The notes: generated from the letters alone by a model not told the origin. Shown: positions 1 to 13,310, counted from the first letter of the stretch. The stretch is DNA of 64,000 bases from Arthrobacter sp. OVS8 (GCA_028370155.1 CP116670.1:1798001-1862000), one strand, 5' to 3'. Program-made: numbers and translations.

Positions 1-3000
1 CCCGCGGTCCCGGAGCGCGTCGGCGATCTCCTCTCGGTGAAGGTCAACTGCGATGGTGCGGCGGCCGTCGTGAGGCAACGCGCCTGTCCCGTGCTCGGCA
101 AGATCCAGATAAGAGCGCAGGTGCTTGATCCCGACGGAGCTCGTCTCCTCGGCCCGCAGCTCGGATGGGCTGAAGCTGGAGAACACGATGACCTGCCGCC
201 GCGCTCGAGTCACAGCCACGTTGAGCCGCCGTTCGCCGCCGGCCCGGTTCAGCGGACCGAAGTTCAGCGGCAGGTAACCCTTGTCGTTCTTGCTGAACCC
301 TGTTGAGAAGAGGATGACGTCCCGCTCGTCGCCCTGGACGTTTTCGAGGTTCTTCACAAAGAGACCTTCAGGGTCTTCGTCCAGCGCCTTGATGATGCGA
401 GGGTCCTCTGTGTCGCGAAGGAGGCTTTCGATCAGGGCCCGCTGCTGCAGGTTGAACGTCACCACTCCCACCGAGGGCGAGTCAGTGCCGCCGTCGAAAC
501 GCCGCCGCACTTCCGCCACCACGGCCTTCGCCTCGATCGGATTGGTCCGCAGCACCTTCGAAGTTCCGGACCGATGGAACTGGCCGTCCACGCGCACGAA
601 GTTCACGCCGTGACCCCGCAGTCCGGGGTCCGGGGCTCCGTGGGAGGGGCCGGGGAACGATGACAGCTTGCTCTCGTAGTACTGCTGGTTGCTGAACGCG
701 ATGAGCGATTCATCCTGGCTGCGGTAGTGCCACGACAGCCACTGCCGCGGCACGCGCGCCTCAACGCATTCGGACAGGATGGACTCCATGTCCTCGACGG
801 CGGTGACTTCGTTCTCCGCATCGTCGAGGGAATCGTTGGACGATTCCGCAAATGATGTCGGGGGCATCTGCTTGCTGTCGCCCACCACCACCACCGAGGC
901 GCCGCGACCCATGGCACCGACAGCGTCTGCCACCCGGATCTGCGACGCCTCGTCGAACACCACAATGTCGAAGAGGTCGGCTCGTGCCGGGAAGAAGCGC
1001 GCGACGGAGTCCGGGCTCACCAGCGTGCAGGGCATGATCTGGGTGATGAGGTCGGCGTAGCTTTCCATCAGCTTGCGGACGGTAAGGCCGCCGCGTTGCC
1101 TGGTCAGCTGTCGTTGCAGCTCCCCATCCGTCCGGATGTCGACGTCGTCGAAACCCGCCGTGAACTCACGACGCCGGCGGCAAGGTTGCGCTTCAGGAGC
1201 TCGCGTACCAGCGTGGCCCGGGTGCTGAACCGGTCGATTGTTCGTTCGTGCGCTTGGGCGTCGAAGTCCTGAAGCCCGGTTGCCAGGCTTCGTTCTTCCA
1301 AGGAGCTTTCGGCCAGTCCGCGTTCGAAAGCCGTGGCGGCGTCATCCGCGTCAAGTTCGCCGTCCAGAATTGCGGCACGCACCCCGTGCAGGCCCACGGC
1401 TCTCAAGGGTTCCACATGGCGCAGCACTTCCAGCCACCGCTCCAGGGTGCGCGACCCTGTGGCGTCGAGGCCGCGGGCGGCCCGTGTGCTGGCCCAGACA
1501 TCCAGGAATCCGTTGCCTCCCGTCCAGCGGTTGACCTCGGATTCGTCGACGGCCGGAAGTTCCGTCATGGCTTCCCACGCTGCAGCGAGCTCGCAGAGCC
1601 ACGCGATCACGTTCTCGTGGACGGGCTGGCCGCTGTCGAGGAAGGTGCGCAGCGCAGCTTGGAAGGGACTGAGTTGTCACCGGCATTGGGCTGAACGGCC
1701 TGCGCGGCCCACCGCAGCCACCCGAGCCGGTGCTCAAGCGCTTGCTGGCCGGCCTCAGTCAAAGGGTTCCAGCGCTGAGGGACCGCCATACCCGGAACGG
1801 CCTGGGCCTCGGCCTGAAGCCCGTGGATCTGCTGCTGCGCGGCAACCAGGTTCTGCAGCAGCTGCACCAGCTCCTTTGGCCGGACATTCGCTCCCGAGTG
1901 CACCACGGCGTCAAGTTCCGCGACCACTGCCAGCATCCGCTTCTTTCGTCCGAAGAATCCGCTAGCCGCCGCTTGCTCCGCGCGGCCGAGGATGTCCTGG
2001 AGTGGGAGATCCATGGCCTCCGGTCCAACTTTTTCCAGACCGGGGTGGTTCACCGCTGCGAAAGCAGATACCAGCTGCTCCAAGTGCTGAGCTCCAGCGG
2101 ACCACTGACCAGACCTCACTACGTCGAGGGTTTCCACGGGTACGCTGCGGTCCTCGAGCAGCGCAGCAAAGATGCGGAGTTCGGAAGGAGACGTGGCCGA
2201 CGAAACGACGCCGGTTAGCCCCTCGACGGAACGAAGGACGTCGAGCGCCGCGTCGATGCGCTGTCCGTCGCCGGTCAGTTGATCTTTTGCATCAGCGCTG
2301 GCGGCGGAAGCGACGAACCGCCAGGGGTGATTCGTGGAAGGACGTGCCCGGTCGGTGTACTCGGGCAGCTCCCGTAGCACTGCACGAACGGGCTCCAGGA
2401 CGGTCTCATTCGCGGAAGCCGTGAAGTCCACACTCAGTGGGAGTGCCGAGCCGTCTGGATCGAACGTCAGGGCTTTGGTACGGGCGCTGTACAGGGAGAG
2501 CTGGGCGCCGTTTTCCTCGTGGAGACGGCTGGCATAGCGGATGAGACCGCGGCGCGCGGAGGCGAGGTCGGTCGAAGCGGTGTCGAGCTGCTGAGCGTCG
2601 GAATCCAGACGGAGTTCCAACGCCTGCTTGATCTGAGCGCGGACGGCCGCGGGCTTGCTCCCCTTGTCGTGGAGATCAAGAGAGAACGGGCCCATGCCCA
2701 CCTCTTCGAGGCGCTTCTGCACGACGTCCAGAGCGGCGCGCTTCTCGGCCACGAACAAGACACGCTTACCCTCAACGATCGCGCGTGTGAGCAGGTTGGT
2801 GATGGTCTGGGACTTGCCCGTGCCGGGAGGTCCTTCGAGCACGAAGGTCTGGCCAGCTACCGCCGATGCGACAGCTTGCAGCTGCGACGAGTCGGCCGGG
2901 ATGGGGCAATGTGCAGAAAGAGCATCGAGGTCCGTCTCATCTGCCGCCTTTACCGGGTCGTTGAAAAGCTCCGTCGGGCTGCTGATGAGGTGGTCCATGA

Positions 3001-5409
3001 GGCGGTTCTTGGCGAACTGCTCCCAGCTTTCGTCTAAGTCTTTCCAAAGACGGAACTTAGCGAACTGCAGCATGGACAGGTCCACCGTGTTCTCCACCCG
3101 GAAGGCCAGCCCCTTGGCGGAGATAGCTTCCCTGACTGCGTTGAAAGCAGCGTCCAAGTCGATACCGGAACCGTCTTCCGCAGGTTCGGCCAGACCTGGA
3201 ATCCGCAGACCGTGGGTCTGGGTTAGCTTCTCGAGCAGGCAGTAATTCGGCGTTGACTGCCCGGCCTCGTCAAGCGTGACCCGGTACAGCCCATTCTTTC
3301 CGGCCGAGGTGAGGTTGACGGGGACGAGCACCAGCGGCGAGCGGAGGGTTCGGCCATCGAGTTCCCACAAGAGGCTGCCGAGGGCCAGATACAGGTTGTT
3401 GGCGCCGGTTTCCTCTGTCTGGGTCTTGGCCTTGTAGGCCAGCCCGCGCATTTTGGAGTTGTAAGCCTCCTCGGAGACCTCCGCGTAGACGGCCTTCTTT
3501 GCGCTGAGCATGCCAATCAGTTCGTCCTGCGGGAGATCGCGGCCGAAGCGGATGCCTCGTTCCTGGTTGACGGCGCTGATCTGGTTGGACGGAATCAGGC
3601 TGATGGATGTGCCATTGTTGATGAGATCTTCGAACGGGCCAATCCATGTGCTTGGAACTGCCAGGGGAAATCGTGCCGTGTCCGTGAAGTTGATCAGGCG
3701 GTTTCTGAGGCTGAGATCCAGCAACGCGTTCTTCCACTGCGTGACTCGCGCAGGAACATTTGGGGCGGTGCCATCATGCCGGGCGACCTTGCCTTGTTTC
3801 TCCGGCACGACGGGGCCAGCTTTGGCCTGCGGAACGTAGTTGGTGACTACGGGCTCGCCGGATTCACTAGTGGTCCGAGCAGGCAAGGGGTGGATGCCAT
3901 CAAAGCGGGCCCGCCGGATGTCAGTAACCGCTTGAATCTTCTCTTGTCCCGCTTCGATGTAATCGGACTCGGGGCTGCTGCGTAGCGACGCTGGTGTGAT
4001 GAGCTGGCGGCCGGTCAGCATAGTGGTTTCGACCAGACCGATGTAGCCACGCTGAACAAGGCTGACGAGTTCGGGCACATCGTCGGAAGCTGCGGTTGAA
4101 AGCGATGTGTCCTCACGCCAGTACCCAAGGAAGGCATGCCCGTTCACGAGCCACAGGAGCGGGGCGATGCCGCAGAACTCCAGCGCGGCTGCCATGACAA
4201 TAGTCGTATCGAGGCAGGTTCCGAGGCGGTCTTCCAGAACTTGCGCAGGGTGCGGATCTGTTGGCCCTGAACGCCCCAACTGGCGGGTGGCATGCTGTAG
4301 CGGATGTCGCGCTTGCTTGCTGCCTGGGCAAGCGCGAAGACAATTTCGTCCACCCGCTCGGCGCTGTCCATGTAGCCGTCGAGGCTGCTGCTGCCAGTAG
4401 CTTCCTCCAGAAGGTCGGCGGCCTCGGAGACCAGCTTGGAAATGGCCGGGTGATGAGGCTGCACGAAGGCAGCCAAGAATTCGTACGAAACTAGACCTCT
4501 GCCGGCTATCCATAGCTGGGCCGGGAGGAGCTGAAGGCGCGCTTCGGCCTTGCCTAGTTCCGTTGCCGCCGGCCCGGCCGCACTGGACTCGATCGTGACA
4601 ACCACTCTGCCAGGCTGCTTGTCCGAAAGCTCATCCATCGTGGCGGCCGAGACGTGCACGTCAACATCGTCCAAGACGATTGCCTGCCCAGCCGCGAGGT
4701 CCACGTACTGCTGGAAGTCCTCTGAAATCCTGCCCGTGCTGGCAAACACCTCCACGCGGACCACAGCACCTCGGATCTCCGTGCCCGGGTTCGAGATCTT
4801 GATCTGCCGTACAAACTTGAAGCCGTTGTGCACCATGGCATAACTGAGTGACTCTGCGGCGGTGATTTCCACGCTGACGGGGTGCTGCTTCATTGGCTGC
4901 TCGAGCGGCTGTGGTTCTGGTTTCTCTCCTGCTGCGCTTCCGACGCCCGTCTCCGACGTTACGCTGACGCGTCCTGAGGTATCGCGCAACTTGTAGTCAT
5001 CGAGAAGAGCGCCGAGTGCCTGCGCCGCGCCATCCAGCCCCAGGTGCTTGGCTAGCCGACCGGCCGTATCCAGCGCGCGGAAGGTGTCCGCGTCGTTGAA
5101 GGTCTCATTGTGGGCCCAAAGATTACGGGTCTGGCGAAGCTCGGAAGTGTAGCTGCGGGCGTCATGGCCGAGGTTGAAGGGGTACCCGAGCGATCCCAGA
5201 GACTCGGTCATGACGCGGAGCTGCACGCTCAGATCGGTGGGCGAGTATGTCATCGGCGCTCTCCCGGCGCTGGAATCCTTGTGCTCCAGAAGCTTCGGCC
5301 ATGAAATGCCCGGCGCGACGCCATTCAGAACTGAAGCAATGTAGGAACCAAGGCTGGTTGCCAAGGTATCCAGCGCACGGCCAACGTACTCGCGGTTGGA
5401 AAGCCCCAT
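1..5409 (-). CDS. HEPN / transglutaminase-like / DUF4011 SF1 helicase, C-terminus beyond window
   Basis: A very large Upf1-like superfamily 1 helicase, probably a stand-alone anti-phage protein. The N-terminus (residues 1-110) looks like a Swt1-type HEPN domain. A beta-rich region follows, then a transglutaminase-like segment near residue 400 (LGTCLDTTIVMAAALE). DUF4011 starts near residue 555 (LLDLSLRNRLINF). Walker A is near residue 855 (LEGPPGTGKSQT) and Walker B near residue 1490 (VVFDEASQI), followed by SF1 C-terminal motifs (NVAVTRARRQVIV). It still reads open at base 1. Proteins of this layout usually end in a Vsr-like nuclease, which would lie outside the window. The start at 5409 has a GGGGGAA ribosome site five bases upstream. 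The frame changes near 4240, 1665 and 1165 while homology continues, so I treat it as one gene. The name Hhe (HEPN-helicase-endonuclease) may apply; this is family knowledge, not proven here. Confidence 0.8.
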
Positions 5410-5631
5410 TGTGTTCCCCCATCTGCGGCGAACGCGCCACCATCAACTCAGCTCAGAGTAGTGCGTGGACGGGGCTCTCCCAACTATGGCTCCCTTGTTC
5501 GCCGAACGCTCGCAGCACTGCCGCCGACCCCGTTACCCCGCGGTGCCGTCTCCGACGCTGGGACCAGGCCAGATGCACTACGCTGCAAACAAATCCGGAG
5601 ACTACAGAAACAGCTATATTCTTAGTCCACC
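5410..5631 (+). promoter_or_regulatory. divergent intergenic region with a putative promoter for the methyltransferase operon
   Basis: About 220 bases separate the minus-strand HEPN helicase from the plus-strand methyltransferase. TATATT at 5615-5620 resembles a -10 box. It lies only 11 bases before the ATG at 5632, which would give an almost leaderless mRNA, common in actinobacteria. I found no convincing -35 box and no Shine-Dalgarno sequence before this ATG, which fits leaderless translation but does not prove it. Confidence 0.35.
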
Positions 5632-6743
5632 ATGAGTAAAGTTTCCGCCGCGCAGGCCACTCCGTACGGTCGAAAGAAGACCACCAAATCCATCACGGTT
5701 CTGGACCTCTTCGCCGGGGCCGGCGGGTTTACACAGGGCTTCTACGCAGCTTCACCCCGATTCGTCACCGAGCGCGCAGTGGAGTTTGAGCCAGCTGCCG
5801 CCGCGTCATTCGCCGCGACGTTCGGCGACAAGGTCTACGCAGGGCCCATTCAGGACTGGCTGGTCAAAGAGACTACCCCGAAGTCGATATCGTTATTGGC
5901 GGGCCGCCCTGCCAAGGTTTCTCTCAGTTGGGCAAACAGGACCCCGAGGACGTCAGGAATAGCCTCTGGCAGCCCTACGCGGCAGCGCTGTCCAGAGCCA
6001 AACCAAAGTACTTCGTCGTCGAAAACGTTCCAGCGTTCAGCAAGACGCAACAGCTCCAGGACTTCAGGGACGCTACCGGCCCGGACGGTCTCATCAAGGA
6101 GTACTCTTTCCAGTGGCACGTCCTGAACTCGGCCGATTACGGGGCTCCCCAGGCGCGAAAGCGCGCTATTCTAATCGGCCACCACAGGGATCTCGCGTTC
6201 CCGGGGTTCCCCCTCCCGACTCACATTGGGCGTCACCGCACTGTGCGGCAAGCGCTGCGCGGCATCGATACCCGCGTCACACAGACGGCGCTTCCTGACC
6301 GGTCTACGGACTACGCTGACCGCACTTTTGCAGGCGCCTTTCGGACCTCCGAACTCCACCTCGGACGGGATTACGCCAAGATATCGCTAGACCGATTTGC
6401 GGAGATTCCTGTGGGCGGCAACCGTTTCGACCTTCCCGAAGACCTTCAGGCTCCGTGCTGGTTAAAACACAAGACCGGATCCGCCGATGTGATGGGACGA
6501 ATGCATTGGGACAAGCCTTCCGTGACCGTGCGGACTGAGTTCTTCAAACCCGAGAAAGGCCGGTACCTCCACCCGACCGAGCATCGAGCCATCACCCACC
6601 TCGAAGCTGCCAAGCTCCAGGGATTCCCTGATGATCGACTGTGGGTCGGTTCGAAAACCGCGATTGCCAAACAAATCGGAAACGCGGTGCCCACGGCGCT
6701 TGGCTCCGCCATCGGTCGTCTTCTTGCCGGAAAACTGAGCTGA
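5632..6743 (+). CDS. drmMII: DNA cytosine-5 methyltransferase (DISARM DrmMII type)
   Basis: Transfers a methyl group from S-adenosylmethionine to C5 of cytosine in DNA, probably marking self DNA for the operon that follows. Motif I is LDLFAGAGGFTQGF (residues 23-36). The catalytic motif IV is GGPPCQGFS near residue 93, motif VI is ENVP, motif VIII is QARKR and motif X is QIGNAVP near the end. About 370 residues is normal for a single-domain enzyme. One frame change falls at about 5868: reading gag-gac-tac instead of gagactac restores the frame, so one G is missing. It is the first gene of a five-gene plus-strand operon. In DISARM class 2 the same enzyme type accompanies drmA and drmB, which is why I use the symbol. 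The target sequence cannot be read from the protein. Confidence 0.85.
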
Positions 6744-6862
6744 ACACCTGTCGCTCTGGCGTTGTGGCTCGTTTTGTCATCGCCTAGTGATAGAACCATA
6801 GAAGTAAATCGTAGATGCCGCTCTGATACACCGGTGTAGCAGGGTCTTGATGGGGGAATCTT

Positions 6863-9800
6863 TTGGAGAATTTTTCGACGTGGCAGGGTCCGGAAGGGGA
6901 ACTGGGAACTTGGGTCACTGAAGATACCCAGACTGCCCTGGAGGCTTACAAAATCCGCCCTAATCTGGCACGCGAACATGACAACATCGAGAGAAGTACA
7001 GTCGAGAGCGGCTACGGGCGAAAGCAGTTACACGAGCTTGTCCAGAATGCGGCGGACGCCATGGACGGAATGGCTGGCCGGATTTCCTCGTCCTCACCGC
7101 GGATACACTCTATTGCGCAAATGAGGAGCGCCGCTGGCCAAGTCTGGCCTCGAAGCGCTGTTCATGTCGCACTCCTCTCAGAAGCGTGACGACAAGATTG
7201 GCCGCTTCGGGCTGGGTTTTAAGTCAGTTCTGCAAGTCAGCGACCGACCGGAAATCGTCAGCCGCACGGTCTCCGTGCGTTGGGATCGTGAGAAAGCCCG
7301 AGAGGCAATCTCTCGAGCTCTTCCCGGCCAGGAGCACTTCCCTGTCCTACGCCTTGCCGAAGCGTTTGGAGCGGACGAAGCGGCTCAGGGTGATCCAATC
7401 CTGGCGGAGCTCATGGAATGGGCAACCACAATCGTGCGGCTACCACTGAGGGAAGAGTTCCCTTGGCTAGATCGTGAGTTCCGAGACTTTCCCCCGAATT
7501 CATGCTATTTTCCGAGCAGATCCAGACTCTAGAGCTAGATAACCGGCGCACGGGATCAAGAGCGTTCTGGACCGCGTCGAGGGAGGGCCACGAAGTGAGA
7601 CTCCTCGCAGGCGGCGAGGAAGAGATCATTTGGGACGTCTTCAACTTCCCGCACCGTCCGACGGCTGGCGCCATGAAAGAAGCCGGGTCAATTGCTGCTC
7701 GATCCGAACTGCAAGTATCCTGGGCCGTCCCCGGAAGAACAGGGGCAAGCGCCCCGGCCAATTCTGGAACTACTTTCCTACGCCCACTTTCACGTCGCTG
7801 AGCGGTATCATCAACGCTGCTTTCAAGTTGAATGAGGACCGCCAGAACATGCTGGCCGGGCGATACAACGAGGAAATTCTCGAGATTACATTGCCACGAA
7901 TCGTCGCCGCAGCGCTTCCCGAACTCATCGATGCTGAAGACCCTGGCAGTATTCTCGACATTCTCCCGGCCAGGTTCCGCCCTATCGAAGCACGCTCCTG
8001 GGCGGACGAAGTTCTGAACAACCCTGTCATGCACGCTGTCGCTTCCATGAACTTCATCCCGGACTTGACCGGCAAACTTCGGTTGGCGACCGAGGTCCGG
8101 GTGGCGCCGGACCTCAGAGATGCGGGGAAGATTGAGGCCTTGTGGCACTCCGCCGTTCCGCGCGATCGGCCCTGGGCGCACCGCAGTACGTTCTCGAACA
8201 AAGACCGCAACGCCACCTTTGAACGTCTGCTTGGAATCGCAAAGACTGAACGAGCGACTGTGGTGGAATGGCTCGAGGAGGTCGTTCACGCCGGCACAGT
8301 TGAAAGCTTTGCCTGTGCCCTTGAACTAGCTGTGGCCATAAACAAGTCACACCCGGAACTTTGGGTCGACATGAGGCAGTCAAAGATTGTCCTGGCGGGC
8401 GACGGCAGCCATCAGAAACCGCTTCCTAGCTCGATCTTTGTTCCCATTGATGACGACGACAACGCTGAAAACCTCGTCTCGCTGGAACTGGTCGGTTTCC
8501 CAAATGTGCGCGAGTATTTGAAGACTCTGGGCATCGGCCTGCTGGACGCACAAGGTCAACTGCGCAAGGTAATTGCCATGGTTCTGAGCGACGGGTCCGA
8601 CGATGAGGCCAAGAGCAGCATGTGGCGGCTTGCTCGTTCCGTGCCTGCACCTCAAATGGTGATCCAGCTGCAGGAGGCTTTTCCGCAGCTTTCCGTTCCT
8701 GTTCGTTGCGAAGACGGTACCTGGCGCAAGGCGTCCGAGGTATGGCGCCGCGGAGGGATCTTTCCCGCAAACGGCACAGAAGACAGTGATCTTGTTGTCG
8801 ACGGCACATATCATGCGGCGGACATGGCACTCCTCCGACAACTTGGAGTCAGGACCGACCTCAGCCAACCCCTCCAGACGTCCTCCGGCACGCTCTACCG
8901 TGAATGGCGCGAGGCGCAGGGGAAAGCTATCCAACAACGATTCGTTGGATCCCCTACACCCGTTTCTACCATTCATCTAAAATTCGCTGCTGCGTTCACT
9001 GTCCCTGGGCTTGAACTTCTTACCAAGGCAAGCAAGGAGGCTCGGCTGAGGGCCACGGAGCACATCCTGCGTAGCCGTCACTACCCAGTGGTAGTGACTG
9101 TTAGCAACCAGTATGTCGCAGACATCCAGGTCGACGATCCTGACCTTTGGTGGGCGGAAACGTACGGAGTTGTGGACACCGCCTTGGGGCTCGTGGACAC
9201 GGCCAATGCGGTCGGGCCGGTAGACGGCATTCCAAACGGATTCCTCCCCACGCCCAGCGACACGGAGGCCGCCTCAGTCCTCCGACTGGAGTCAGAACCC
9301 TCGAAATTCAACTGGTCGCACATCTATAAACTGGCCTCCGCAAATCTGGGCGTTCCCCAGCTTCATCAGTTCTACGGCATCGCTGCTCTGAAGCGATTGC
9401 CTCGTCCTAAGCAGATCCGTGTGGAAACGAAAGACGGGCTCACGGAGCTTCCTTCTCCGATGCAACACTCGCGTTCGACGAAGCCACATACCGGCACTAT
9501 GCCGAAACCCGCGGCGCTGCCGTGATCTTCACGAACAACGATGAGCTAAACAGCGCTTTATCTGACGTCTGGAAACTTCCCACGGTCAAGGTGTCGTTCA
9601 CCACCCAACTGACGTTCACTGAAACAGGTCCGCGTCAGAAACTTGGGGACAGGATTCCGTATGTACACATTCCTTTTAGCGGTACTTCCAAGGTGGAGCT
9701 CGTTCCTTGCTCCGATATGGCGCTCGTAACTACCAACAACGTTGACGAACACCGAAGCCAGCGAACCCTCGAAACTCACCTAGATGATCAGACCTTTTAT

Positions 9801-11506
9801 TACCTCTCGCAGTTGACTCCCCAGCGATGGCTCCAGGCTCTTCTCAATGCCAAGGGAAAAAATCCACAGCCGCCAATGTACTTGCAGCTGCGAAGGTGGC
9901 CGCAGCCGAGGCTGAGCGAGTCCGCAGGTTCAAAGAAATTGCGGAGCTGACTGATGACGATGAGAAGCTCGTGGCGCTCGTCGGTGAGCAGGCAATCCGG
10001 GACCTCATTCCTCAACATGTTTTCCAGATGCTCGACCACCGTACAGATGAAAAATTGACCGGGAAGAAACTTGCTGGGCTCGCAAGCACATTGCACGGGG
10101 CCAGCCTTTTCGGGAAACTCAAACCATTCCTGGACGATCAGGGTATCCAGACTCCAGCCCAGTTCAACGGCAGCGCGGCCGCCCGGGACTTCCTCAAGAG
10201 TCTGGGAATCTCGGAAGACTACTTTCCGACTTCTGCCGGCGGCAAGAAGCCACCCAGAGAAGAAGTTGTCGGCCCTATCCAGTTGAGCCCAATGCACGAC
10301 TACCAAGTCGACGTCGGCAAGCAGATCCAAGAGGTGTTAGCTGGCAAACGCAAGTCCCGCGCCATCGTCCAGCTGCCGACAGGCGCAGGAAAGACCCGAG
10401 TGGCCGTTGACTCGGTCGTCGCACACGCTGCAACGACTGAGAAGCCTCAGCTGGTCGTCTGGGTGGCACACACTAAGGAACTGTGCGATCAAGCCGTAGA
10501 TGCCTGGCTTTATGTCTGGCAGGCCGGAGGTATCCCTGGCGAACGGTTGGCCGTGAGCCGGCTATGGGACACCAACGAAGCCAAGCATGAAGAAACGCGA
10601 ATGCACGTCGTCGTCGCAACAATTCAAACGTTGAGCAGCATCGTCCAAACGCGACTAGCCGATTACAGCTGGCTTTTTGAAGCCGACATCTTGGTAATCG
10701 ATGAGGCACATGGTGCAATTGCCCCTACCTACACCGACGTTTTCAAGGCGTTCGGTCGTACCAACGCCGACCGTGGAAAGCCGGTGATTGGCCTTTCCGC
10801 CACTCCCTATCGGGGCATTAACGAGAGTGAAACCGAACGACTCGTTAGGCGGTTCGACGGCCAGCTGCTTGTTCCTTCGCAATTCGATACAGAACATGCC
10901 CATACCTATCTTCAAAATATGGGCGTGCTTGCGAACGTCCGTCACGAGTCACTTGAGGGGATAGAGCTCAAGCTCACGGCGGGAGCAGCGCTACCAGGCA
11001 AGTCAACTAGCGCAATGCTTGAAACACGCATCGACTTTGGTGCAGTCGCCCGAAGCAAGGGCCGAAATGACGCGATCCTCGACCATGTCAAGAGCATCGC
11101 AAGAAGTCAGACAGCCCTTGTCTTTGCTGCCTCAGTGGACCATGCAGAGGCACTCGCAGCGACCCTGGCGGCGGAAGGAATACCCTCGGCGGCGATCTCC
11201 TCCAAAACACATCCCGCAGACAGGCGTCGTCAGATCGAAGATTTCCGAACCGGAAAGATCCGTGTCCTCACCAATTTCGATGTTCTTTCCCAGGGTTTCG
11301 ATGCTCCAAAGGTCGGTGCGGTCTACGTATGCAGACCTACCTTTGCACCAAACAAGTACCTTCAGATGATCGGACGTGGCTTGCGCGGTCCCAAGAATGG
11401 TGGGAGCGATGAGGTTCTAATCGTCAACGTCAATGACAACATTGAGCAGTTCGGACAAAAGCTGGCTTTCAACCACTTTGAATATCTTTGGAATCGTGAA
11501 TCGTGA
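6863..11506 (+). CDS. sacsin-type GHKL ATPase fused to an SF2 (DEAH) helicase
   Basis: A predicted protein of about 1,550 residues. The first 150 residues carry a GHKL/HSP90-like ATP-binding fold as in sacsin: LHELVQNAADAMDG (N box) and KIGRFGLGFKSVL (G box). A conserved stretch near residue 320 (LNEDRQNML) is typical of sacsin-like proteins. After a long middle region comes a complete SF2 helicase: Walker A LPTGAGKTRVAV near residue 1170, Walker B VIDEAHGA near 1280, motif III SATPYRG near 1315 and motif VI QMIGRGLRG near 1500. Frame changes near 7090, 7480, 7740, 9465 and 9850 (an A6 run) break it into pieces, but no start-stop boundary separates the halves, so I call one fusion. The start is a TTG at 6863 with GGGGGA upstream. 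Its stop overlaps the next gene's GTG. The role within a DISARM-like operon is unknown. Confidence 0.7.
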
Positions 11507-13310
11507 CAGAATTTGAAATGGACGCAAGCCAAGAGGCTGTTGCTCATGCGTCCTCGGAGGATAGACAGTACGTCGTCGCGGGCGCAGGCCAGGGCAAGAC
11601 ACAAGTTCTCGTATCCCGTATAGAGCACCTAGTTGAAAACGGAGGATTGAATCCGGCTGACGAAATTCTTGTGCTCAGCTTCTCAAGAGCCGCCGTCGAA
11701 GCTGCCCGCAGCAGGGCCGCAGCCGCAGAGGTTGATCAGGTGACTGTTCGGACTTTTGATTCTCTTGCCTCTGCGATTTTGTTGGATCTCGACGACGATG
11801 AAAGTTTCCGCAGCCTCTCCTTCGACAAGCGAATCCAAAGGGCGACCGCCCTTCTTAAGGAGCATGGCTTGCCGGACTTCCTGGCCGAGCTGAAGCACTT
11901 ATGCGTCGATGAAGCACAAGACCTCGTCGGTGACCGGGCACAGCTTGTGATCGCAATCATCGAAGGGGCAGACGATGAGCTGGGCCTCACTTTCTTGGGG
12001 GATCCACTTCAGGGGATCTACGACTTTCAGCTAGGCGATTCAATGGCCAAGACTTCGGCTAGGGACCTGTTCCGAAGTCTGCTGGATGATTTTGGCGCGA
12101 CTAGACGGGAGCTCGAAATCAACTATCGCGCTCGGAGCCAGAGGGCCAAGGACCTTGTGGTGGTTGGCAATAGGCTTCGAGATATGGGCTTTGGAAATAG
12201 CGTCATGGACGAAACGGCGTACAGGCATCTGGAGGAATTCCGTTCGGAGGAGCCGACTTCCGGGTCTTTCCTGGACGTTACGTCGGTTCTGGATCCGGCG
12301 CCCGAAACAGGCGCCATACTCTGCGGTACAAACTACGAAGTCCTGATCCTTAGTGAGCAATTGGACGCCGCAGGATGGCCGCACTCGGTTCGGCGTCGGG
12401 CCCGCGACTTGGGGGTGCCCACTGGATTTGGCTAGCCCTCCACGACCTCGCACCGACGAAGTACGCGGAAGTGCTTATCACGGAAAAACTCTCTGCGGCC
12501 GGTCGATCTGAGCCGGAAACCGACTGGTTGGCACTCAAACAGTGCGAAGGAAACTGGCGCGACCCCGAAACTCTCAATATCGGTCTTCTGGCACGACGCC
12601 TTATGGGTGGCAGCATCCCAATGGCGCTAACAGTTCAGGATGAATCTCCACTGACCGTTTCCACTGTCCATCGGGCTAAAGGTCTGGAGTACGGGCATGT
12701 TCTCTTCATCGAATCCGGAATCCAACGGGATGAAGACAAGAATTACGACGAGATGACCCGCCACACGTACGTGGCGCTGAGCCGGGCCCAAGACTCGATC
12801 CTCTCAGCAAAGCTAGCGGCACCTGCAGGAACGTTTCGCAAAAAGCATCAGAAGACCGGCCGATGGACGGAATCACGTTTTTCAAGACCGAATCCCTATG
12901 TGGCACGCATGGAAGTTCTCTCTAGCGACGTCCGAGCCACTTCACCCTATGCTTCTGAGGGGCTAGACGGCATGTCAGTCCAACACAACATATTGCGTGC
13001 CGAAGTCGGAACTCCTGCTCAGGCAGTCCTCGTCCTGGAGGCTGATGAACATCAGCCGGCGTTCTATGAATTCCAAACCATAGATGGGACCCCGCTTGGG
13101 ATAACCACGGAGCGGTTCGGGCGTGAGATGAAGCAAGTCTTTCACCGCTGGGGCGAGTTCAGATGGCCCACTAGATTTACCGGCCTTCGCGTCGCGTCAA
13201 TTGAATGCGGGGCGGGCGAGTCGGAGCAGACGGAAGAACTGGGCCTTGGAAGATCGGGATTATGGCTCGTCCCTAGGTTCTCGGGCCTCGCCCGGGCGAG
13301 CTGGAAGTGA
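11503..13310 (+). CDS. UvrD/Rep-like superfamily 1 helicase
   Basis: An SF1A helicase of about 600 residues that should use ATP to unwind or move along DNA. Walker A is VAGAGQGKTQVL near residue 27, Walker B is VDEAQDLVG near 137, motif V is HRAKGLEYGHVLF and motif VI is YVALSRAQDS near 425. About 180 residues beyond motif VI are not recognised. The GTG start overlaps the TGA of the ATPase-helicase (GTGA), and its own TGA overlaps the GTG of drmA, so the three are probably translationally coupled. One frame change lies at about 12400, inside a run of GC-rich sequence. A UvrD-like helicase is not a core part of published DISARM; here it sits between the fusion protein and drmA. Confidence 0.8.

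Noticed and set aside
7502..7801. separate small gene in the ATPase region
   Set aside because: Its first part continues the sacsin-like protein from the previous frame and its end continues into the next. It is a frame-error piece.
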